Assembly: GCA_937860175.1 (NCBI GenBank)
Contig: CALMBJ010000138.1
Span: 1-5,717 of the forward strand
DNA length: 5,717 nt
Reading direction: 5' to 3'
Origin: an uncultured Actinomycetes bacterium
Lineage (GTDB): Bacteria; Actinomycetota; Actinomycetes; Nanopelagicales; Nanopelagicaceae
A model generated the notes under the pieces. It was not told where the DNA came from and did no database searches. It was given only the letters and a program-made list of their open reading frames with translations. The translations under genes and the position numbers were made by a program. Below, piece after piece: positions 1-5,247 of this stretch (position 1 is its first letter; each line of letters starts with the position of its first letter).

Positions 1-721
1 AACCGGAACCGCTTTAATCGGAACAATCGCTATCGCATACCCAGCTTTATGGCGTCTTGGTTTACTGCTTGCATTACCTGTAGCGCTAATTCTATTTTTT
101 GTTGGTCGTGAAAAAGATGCAGAAGACCATGTTCCAGATGAGCATGGCCCACAAGGCGGAAAACTTTCACGTAAGTTCTGGATCTCTTGGTTTGGTTTCG
201 TTGCCTGTATTTCAAGTGAGTTTGCAACATCGTTCTGGGCTGCGGCTCTGTTAAAGGAGCGGGTTGGTTCAACCGCTGCAATCTCAACCGTTGCAATTGT
301 GGCTCTTGGTACCGGCATGGGAATCGGACGTTGGTACGGCGGATTATTGTTGAAGCGCTTTGCACTAGATACTCAACTCTTAGCGATCATCGCTTTGCAG
401 TTCTTTGGATTCTTAGGCTTCTGGCTGTCACACAACATGGTTCTTTCACTGCTGTGTCTACTTGTTGTAGGACTTGGTATCTCGATGCAGTTTGCACTGT
501 CTTCAATTCGCTTAATCGGCTTAAGCGATGGTCGCCCCGATTTAGCTATCGGACGTGCCTCATTAGCAGCTGGAATTGCAATCGCTGGAGCACCATTCTT
601 GCTGGGTCTTTTGGGAGATAGCTTTGGAATTTCACGTGCCTACATCATGGTTTTTGTCTTGATCGGCATAGCTTTTATCATCGTGAAGGTGATTCCATCT
701 GAGGTAAAGGAGCCAGCATGA
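1..721 (+). CDS. MFS transporter, C-terminal part (start outside window)
   Basis: The reading frame is open from base 2 to a TGA at 719-721, giving 239 residues with no start in view, so this is the 3' part of a gene beginning to the left. The visible protein is strongly hydrophobic. It has a membrane segment, then a charged loop (GREKDAEDHVPDEHGPQGGK, about residues 36-55), then about six further membrane segments. That matches the central loop plus TM7-TM12 of a 12-helix major facilitator permease. The stretch GIGRWYGGLLLKRF resembles the MFS motif A repeat between TM8 and TM9, and AGAPFLLGLLGDSFG near TM11 is typical of MFS_1 carriers. Such proteins move small solutes across the inner membrane by proton-coupled transport or facilitated diffusion. 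The substrate cannot be read from this half. Its stop codon overlaps the start of a 26-codon gene, so the two are probably one transcription unit. Confidence 0.88.
   Translation, partial: TGTALIGTIAIAYPALWRLGLLLALPVALILFFVGREKDAEDHVPDEHGPQGGKLSRKFWISWFGFVACISSEFATSFWAAALLKERVGSTAAISTVAIVALGTGMGIGRWYGGLLLKRFALDTQLLAIIALQFFGFLGFWLSHNMVLSLLCLLVVGLGISMQFALSSIRLIGLSDGRPDLAIGRASLAAGIAIAGAPFLLGLLGDSFGISRAYIMVFVLIGIAFIIVKVIPSEVKEPA
706..712 (+). promoter_or_regulatory. Shine-Dalgarno of the 26-aa membrane peptide
   Basis: AAAGGAG lies 5 nt before the ATG at 718, inside the last codons of the MFS gene. Only the small ORF could use it. It is the main evidence that this very short ORF is translated. 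Confidence 0.65.
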
Positions 722-798
722 ACTACAAAACTAGACGGTTAGTTACCTTGCTTGCACTTGTTGGTTTATTAATCCTTATTGCGATTAACAGTCTTTAA
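718..798 (+). CDS. 26-aa single-pass membrane mini-protein, coupled to MFS gene
   Basis: The ATG at 718-720 shares bases with the TGA stop of the preceding MFS gene (ATGA overlap), and the ORF ends at TAA 796-798. The product starts MNYKTRR, with four basic residues among the first seven if the free amino terminus is counted, and continues as one uninterrupted hydrophobic helix (about residues 8-23) ending in INSL. By the positive-inside rule the N terminus should face the cytoplasm. A good Shine-Dalgarno sits 5 nt upstream. The overlap implies translational coupling, so the peptide may be made together with the transporter, possibly as a small accessory subunit; that role is inference. I do not recognise a family. 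Its last 30 bp overlap, in antiparallel orientation, the 3' end of the convergent MFS_3 gene. Alternatives are a decayed remnant of a longer gene or a chance ORF kept for termination coupling. Confidence 0.55.
   Translation: MNYKTRRLVTLLALVGLLILIAINSL
729..744 (-). terminator. Weak terminator-like hairpin after the MFS_3 gene
   Basis: In minus-strand RNA, AACTA and TAGTT form a 5-bp AU-rich stem with a 6-nt loop. It begins 24 nt past the stop at 769 and is followed by UUGUAGUU. The geometry resembles an intrinsic terminator, but the stem is short and lies inside the opposing mini-gene, so the call is tentative. Confidence 0.22.
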
Positions 799-2043
799 GA
801 TTGTAGCTACCGAGGTATCGGCAGGTAGCTCTACTCGGTTCTTGTAGCGGAACCAGATAAACATTGATGCTGCCAAAGAAATACCACCACACACAGCAAT
901 CGTTGGTCGGATTCCAATTAACTCAGTTGCGCTTCCAATAAGCGGAGAGCCAAATGGTGTTCCACCCATGAAAATCAAAAGGTAAACACCCATTACACGA
1001 CCACGAATAGCTGGATCGGTACTGGTTTGAACAATTGAGTTTGCCGATACCAAAGTAGTGAGCGCTGTAAAGCCGCAGATCGGTAGCCAGAGAATGTAAA
1101 GGCTGTAGCTCGGGATGATTGAGAGAACCATGATTGAGATTGAAAAGATGATTCCGCCCTTAATAACAAACTTTGCATTTCTAAACCGCTCTAAACGAGC
1201 AGAGCCAATAGCCCCGGTTAAGGAGCCAATTGCAATAAAGGTTCCCATCAAACCAAAGCTTGCTGGACCTAAACCAAACTCTTGAGTGGCCATAAGTGCA
1301 TTAAAGATTTGAAAGTTCAAACCAAAGGTAGCTAAGAAGAAAACCATCAGCATTACTACATAGATATCTGGTCTGGCCTTTGCATAGGCGATTCCTTCGC
1401 GGATGCTGCCATCTGATTTTGGTCTATCTAAATGGAAGAAAGCCTTTTCATTGAGCCTCATTAAGGCTGCGATAACAAAGAAGTAGGAGAGCCCATTAAC
1501 AATGAATGAAGGTCCAGTTCCAAAGGCTGCGATCAAACCACCTGAAATAGCAGGTCCTACTAAGCGCCCGGCATTGAAATTAGCTGAGTTTAAAGAAACC
1601 GCATTAGGAAGATCGCTTTGGCCAACAACCTCAGTTGTAAAGGATTGACGAACCGGTGCATCAATTGCCGTTGAAATACCCAAGATTGCAGCGAGCACAA
1701 AGACATGCCACAACTGGATCAGTCCTGTCATCACCAGCACACCTAAAGCCAGCGATGCTGCGCCACCAACCAGGTTGGTAAGGATCAAAACTTTGCGCTT
1801 ATCAAATCGATCGGCAAACTTTCCGCCATGTAAAGAGAAGAAGAGCACTGGAGCAAATTGAACCGCGGTCACTAAACCGAGATATGTTCCATTGTTGTTA
1901 GTAAGTTCTAGGACTAGCCAATCCTGTGCAATGCGTTGGGCCCAGCTGCCGATATTTGAAACTGTGTTGGCAGGAAAGAGGATTCGGTAATTACGGTGGC
2001 GAAAAGAACGCCAATTACCATCCTCTTTTACCGATAAACGCAT
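769..2043 (-). CDS. MFS_3-type (EntS-like) drug/siderophore exporter family protein
   Basis: A complete 424-residue 12-helix permease, the usual length for the MFS_3/DHA3-like group that includes the enterobactin exporter EntS and multidrug pumps. The N-terminal WRSFRHRNYRILFPANTVSN followed by IGSWAQRIAQDWLVLELT (about 11-48) is a family hallmark. Motif A, GGKFADRFDKRK, is at about 73-84 between TM2 and TM3. The DAPVRQSFTTEVVGQSDLPN block plus GRLVGPAISGGL (about 128-170) covers TM4-TM5, and a second motif with PAIRGRVMGVY precedes TM11. It is expected to export small molecules with proton antiport at the cytoplasmic membrane; the substrate is unknown. The start at 2043 leaves about 10 residues before the conserved WR motif, which is normal. 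No good Shine-Dalgarno is seen, only a weak GGGG. Its start is 12 bp from a divergent DUF2530-like gene, and its 3' end overlaps the convergent mini-gene by 30 bp. Confidence 0.92.
   Translation of the reverse strand: MRLSVKEDGNWRSFRHRNYRILFPANTVSNIGSWAQRIAQDWLVLELTNNNGTYLGLVTAVQFAPVLFFSLHGGKFADRFDKRKVLILTNLVGGAASLALGVLVMTGLIQLWHVFVLAAILGISTAIDAPVRQSFTTEVVGQSDLPNAVSLNSANFNAGRLVGPAISGGLIAAFGTGPSFIVNGLSYFFVIAALMRLNEKAFFHLDRPKSDGSIREGIAYAKARPDIYVVMLMVFFLATFGLNFQIFNALMATQEFGLGPASFGLMGTFIAIGSLTGAIGSARLERFRNAKFVIKGGIIFSISIMVLSIIPSYSLYILWLPICGFTALTTLVSANSIVQTSTDPAIRGRVMGVYLLIFMGGTPFGSPLIGSATELIGIRPTIAVCGGISLAASMFIWFRYKNRVELPADTSVATILKTVNRNKD
805..830 (+). terminator. Inverted repeat just after the plus-strand operon, possible terminator
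   Basis: AGCTACC (805-811) and GGTAGCT (824-830) are perfect 7-bp arms around a 12-nt loop. CCGA (810-813) and TCGG (818-821) offer an alternative inner stem. It lies 6 nt beyond the stop of the mini-gene, where a terminator for the plus-strand unit would be expected, but within the coding sequence of the opposing MFS_3 gene. There is no clear T-tract afterwards, so it could be a U-less terminator or chance. Confidence 0.33.
1986..2019. repeat. Nested inverted repeat at the 5' end of the MFS_3 gene
   Basis: Outer arms GGTAATT (1986-1992) and AATTACC (2013-2019) enclose inner arms GGCG (1998-2001) and CGCC (2009-2012) with a 7-nt loop. A 5-nt bulge (ACGGT) lies on one side only. It falls within roughly codons 9-20 of the minus-strand gene and 37-70 bp upstream of the divergent start at 2056. 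It could be an operator for the divergent pair, a hairpin in the early coding mRNA, or coincidence. Confidence 0.4.
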
Positions 2044-2049
2044 TACTCT
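2044..2049 (+). promoter_or_regulatory. -10 box of a probable leaderless promoter
   Basis: TACTCT fits the actinobacterial -10 pattern TANNNT. It is followed by 6 nt (TGCCCC) and then the ATG at 2056, so transcription would start at or next to the A of the start codon. No Shine-Dalgarno precedes this ATG, which fits leaderless translation. No convincing -35 is visible. Confidence 0.5.
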
Positions 2050-2055
2050 TGCCCC

Positions 2056-2244
2056 ATGACTACTCGACTACGCAATGCAGTAACTCTAGTCGCTATTGGA
2101 ACATCGTGCTGGGTGATAGCTGGTGTGATTGCACTTGCAGCTAACGCAGATGCCAAAGTTATTTGGACGTGCGTAATGGGAGCAGGGTTAGGCTTAGTTG
2201 GAATTCGTTACACAATCCGTCGTGATCGACGAAGCGGTATCTAG
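2056..2244 (+). CDS. DUF2530-like small membrane protein
   Basis: A 62-residue protein with two hydrophobic segments, about residues 8-28 (AVTLVAIGTSCWVIAGVIAL) and 36-51 (IWTCVMGAGLGLVGIR), and a basic tail RRDRRSG. The arrangement of helix, short loop, W-T-C-x-x-G-x-x-L-G-L-x-G helix and arginine-rich C terminus matches my recollection of the actinobacterial family DUF2530, whose members are usually 60-90 residues and of unknown function. The topology suggests a small inner-membrane protein with both termini in the cytoplasm. The gene starts 12 bp from the divergent MFS_3 exporter and lacks a ribosome-binding site, so a leaderless transcript is likely. It ends 35 bp before the convergent cold-shock gene. 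The family assignment is from motif memory. Confidence 0.78.
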   Translation: MTTRLRNAVTLVAIGTSCWVIAGVIALAANADAKVIWTCVMGAGLGLVGIRYTIRRDRRSGI

Positions 2245-2288
2245 CAAAAGAAGGTTTTTGTTACGCGCGCTAACTTAAATTAAGCGCC
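2245..2288. terminator. Short convergent 3' region with weak hairpins
   Basis: Only 35 bp separate the stops of the DUF2530-like and cold-shock genes. GCGCTAA (2267-2273) pairs with TTAAGCGC (2280-2287) with one bulged base and a 6-nt loop. CAAAA (2245-2249) can pair with TTTTG (2256-2260). Neither is a classical terminator, but they are the only candidates for ending both transcripts. Confidence 0.25.
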
Positions 2289-2663
2289 GAGGGCCGTAGC
2301 GATACCGCGCAACACGCGACCAAGACGATCAGCCTCTTGTGCATTGGGGTGACGTCCGTGGCGCAAACCATTTCCGACCTTGTCCAACATCTTGATTGTG
2401 TCTTCAATCATCGCAGCAAGATCATCACTGTTAACACGTGAGTTCTCTACTAATGATGGTGGAGCATCAATGATGTGTACAGATAATGCTTGTGGGCCTT
2501 TACGGCTGTCAGCGATAGAAAACTCAAGCTTTGTTCCAGGCTTAACCGTTGCAACACCTTCTGGAAGAGAGGTTGCAGCTAAATAAACATCTTCGCCTTC
2601 ATCATTTGCAATGAAGCCGAAGCCTTTTTCCAATGAGAACCATTTAACGCGTCCTGTAGGCAT
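2280..2663 (-). CDS. Cold-shock domain protein with actinobacterial C-terminal extension
   Basis: A 127-residue cytoplasmic RNA/ssDNA-binding protein. Residues 1-66 form a cold-shock (OB-fold) domain: TGRVKWFSLEKGFGFI carries the canonical opening strand and RNP1 (KGFGFI, 13-18), and GPQALSV closes the domain. RNP2 is divergent: EDVYLAATSL (24-33) replaces the usual DVFVHFSAI, with alanines at the positions normally held by the histidine and phenylalanine. Residues 67-127 are a predicted helical tail (DDLAAMIEDTIKMLDKVGN, then a basic HGRHPNAQEADRLGRVLRGI) seen in the long actinobacterial CspA/CspB group and absent from 70-residue CspA proteins. Likely role: RNA chaperone or mRNA-binding regulator. 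The start is fixed by the conserved MPTG opening and AAGGAG 8 nt upstream. It lies 68 bp downstream of the DUF3027 gene on the same strand and may be co-transcribed with it; I see no clear promoter of its own. Confidence 0.94.
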   Translation of the reverse strand: MPTGRVKWFSLEKGFGFIANDEGEDVYLAATSLPEGVATVKPGTKLEFSIADSRKGPQALSVHIIDAPPSLVENSRVNSDDLAAMIEDTIKMLDKVGNGLRHGRHPNAQEADRLGRVLRGIATALGA

Positions 2664-2671
2664 GGGGAGGG

Positions 2672-2677
2672 CTCCTT
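2672..2677 (-). promoter_or_regulatory. Shine-Dalgarno of the cold-shock gene
   Basis: On the minus strand AAGGAG stands 8 nt before the ATG at 2663. It supports this start. It contrasts with the DUF2530-like and DUF3027 genes, which lack such a site. Confidence 0.75.
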
Positions 2678-2707
2678 GCTAGTTTTCTTTACTCGTGTGT
2701 AAATAGG

Positions 2708-2723
2708 TATCGCGGTTGCGATA
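2708..2723. repeat. Perfect 6-bp inverted repeat upstream of the cold-shock gene
   Basis: TATCGC (2708-2713) and GCGATA (2718-2723) flank GGTT in the 68-bp gap between the DUF3027 and cold-shock genes. It starts 8 nt past the DUF3027 stop. No U-run follows on the minus strand, so it may be an operator, an mRNA processing or stability hairpin, or a weak attenuator between the genes. Confidence 0.35.
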
Positions 2724-2731
2724 GCAGGTGC

Positions 2732-3436
2732 TTAGTTTAACACCGGCTCTGTGAAGGTCGCTTCCGAATGTGCGCCGCAGCCATGATCCACGCTCACTAC
2801 GCGTGCATCATCGGGTGAGATCGCGTTGGCGCAAACGCCAAAGGTTGAGCGTAGAGATCCTGCAATTGGAATAAAGAACCCGCAGCTATGACATGGCTTT
2901 GGCGCTGACTGGGCAACGGGAGCGTTTGGTCCACGCTCACCTTCATACCAACGCTTTGCTGCCTGGTCACGTCCTTCAATTGAAAGAACTCGTGCACGAC
3001 CTAAACCAAGTTCAACCGCCATCGCAGTATCAAGCTCTTCATCTTGTGGAAGTGCTTGCGCGCCTGGAACTAAACGAGTGTCATCAAGTGAGCTTGGAAC
3101 AATGTCACCAACACCAACATCGCCCGGCAAAATTCGGTCGCGATATGGAATCCATTCAGGTGCACGCAATGCATCTGGACCTGGAAGAACTACAACATCG
3201 CAGATTGTTGGTTGTGAATCCTCATCAACCTTTGCAATGGTGATGCACCAGCGCCAACCTTTGTAACCTGCAAGGTTTGCTTCAAATAAATATGTTGCAA
3301 CGCGGTTATCGTCATCAAAATCAACTGAAACAAATCCGCCAACTTGATCCTTATTTTCTGCCTGCTCTAGGGCAGCGTTACGGGCCAGATCCTGTGCATC
3401 AAAGGCAACAGCTGTGCTCTTCTTGTTCTTGGCCAT
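2732..3436 (-). CDS. DUF3027 family protein with C-terminal zinc-ribbon-like cysteines
   Basis: A 234-residue soluble protein. The core GYKGWRWCITIAKV (about 57-70), VVVLPGPDALRAPEWIPYRDRI (81-102), LPGDVGVGDIVP and DDTRLVPG match the actinobacterial family DUF3027, whose function is unknown to me. The C terminus carries C182-x2-C185 (PCHSCGFFIP), C202 and C220 (DHGCGAH, flanked by H218 and H223). This spacing suggests a zinc ribbon; metal binding is inferred. There is no signal peptide or membrane segment, so it should be cytoplasmic. The start at 3436 is favoured by a TANNNT box 6 nt upstream and the absence of a Shine-Dalgarno, indicating a leaderless mRNA. The first 15 residues are basic and non-conserved-looking, so a slightly later start is possible. 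The cold-shock gene follows on the same strand, suggesting an RNA or stress-related context without proving it. Confidence 0.88.
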   Translation of the reverse strand: MAKNKKSTAVAFDAQDLARNAALEQAENKDQVGGFVSVDFDDDNRVATYLFEANLAGYKGWRWCITIAKVDEDSQPTICDVVVLPGPDALRAPEWIPYRDRILPGDVGVGDIVPSSLDDTRLVPGAQALPQDEELDTAMAVELGLGRARVLSIEGRDQAAKRWYEGERGPNAPVAQSAPKPCHSCGFFIPIAGSLRSTFGVCANAISPDDARVVSVDHGCGAHSEATFTEPVLN

Positions 3437-3442
3437 GCTCTA

Positions 3443-3448
3443 AGGGTA
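3443..3448 (-). promoter_or_regulatory. -10 box of a probable leaderless promoter for the DUF3027 gene
   Basis: On the minus strand TACCCT (TANNNT) is followed by exactly 6 nt (TAGAGC) and the ATG at 3436. No ribosome-binding site is present. The spacing is identical to that at the DUF2530-like gene, which supports both as leaderless starts. The 3' arm of the hairpin downstream of groEL ends just upstream of this box. Confidence 0.5.
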
Positions 3449-3454
3449 AAGCAG

Positions 3455-3522
3455 AACGCCGCCCTCGACCTAATCGGCGAATGAAAAGAGCCGATAAATC
3501 AAAACTGCTCGAGGACGGCGTT
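3455..3522 (-). terminator. Large two-tier hairpin after groEL, probable terminator or structured 3' UTR
   Basis: Arms AACGCCGCCCTCGA (3455-3468, plus strand) and TCGAGGACGGCGTT (3509-3522) form a 14-bp stem. The single mismatch is A-C in plus-strand RNA but a U-G wobble in minus-strand RNA, so the structure fits a minus-strand transcript, that is, the groEL message. The 40-nt loop holds a second 6-bp stem (ATCGGC 3473-3478 with GCCGAT 3490-3495, 11-nt loop). The stem starts 18 nt past the groEL stop and is followed by a moderately U-rich stretch (CUGCUUUACCC), not a clean U-tract. The best reading is a transcription terminator or protective 3' structure; a 3'-UTR-derived small RNA is also possible. 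Confidence 0.6.
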
Positions 3523-3540
3523 ACGCGTAATTGTGAGGAG

Positions 3541-5178
<1,638 letters not shown>

Positions 5179-5202
5179 TTAGTCCTGCGTTAGGCGGGGC
5201 GT

Positions 5203-5230
5203 TTTATCACTCACACCCCGAGAGTGCTAA
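5203..5230 (-). promoter_or_regulatory. Putative groEL promoter overlapping CIRCE
   Basis: On the minus strand a -35-like TTAGCA (5225-5230), which is the distal CIRCE half-site, is separated by 16 bp from a -10-like GATAAA (5203-5208), which runs through the end of the proximal half-site. HrcA bound to CIRCE would cover both boxes. The predicted leader is roughly 35 nt. The exact boxes are inferred; another -10 register is possible. Confidence 0.45.
5204..5230 (-). promoter_or_regulatory. CIRCE operator (HrcA binding site)
   Basis: On the minus strand this reads TTAGCACTC, then a 9-nt spacer, then GAGTGATAA. The CIRCE consensus is TTAGCACTC-N9-GAGTGCTAA, so 17 of 18 half-site bases match and the spacer is exact. 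HrcA represses groE operons through this element and releases it on heat stress when GroEL becomes limiting. The element lies 44 bp upstream of the groEL start. GGCGTT flanks on both sides extend the dyad imperfectly. Confidence 0.95.
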
Positions 5231-5247
5231 CGCCAAATCTAGGGCCT

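Noticed and set aside
30..365. Minus-strand 111-codon frame opposite the first MFS gene
   Set aside because: Gln/Arg-rich, with no hydrophobic or domain pattern, and the plus strand encodes clear MFS helices through the same stretch.
3455..3522. A miniature transposable element (terminal inverted repeats of 14 bp)
   Set aside because: The flanks show no target-site duplication, there is no second copy in the window, and the position directly after groEL with strand-specific pairing fits an RNA hairpin better.
5187..5233. A separate riboswitch or thermometer in the groEL leader from the GCGTTAG...CTAACGC arms
   Set aside because: These arms only extend the CIRCE dyad, and most of the region would lie upstream of the predicted transcription start; no known riboswitch core is visible.
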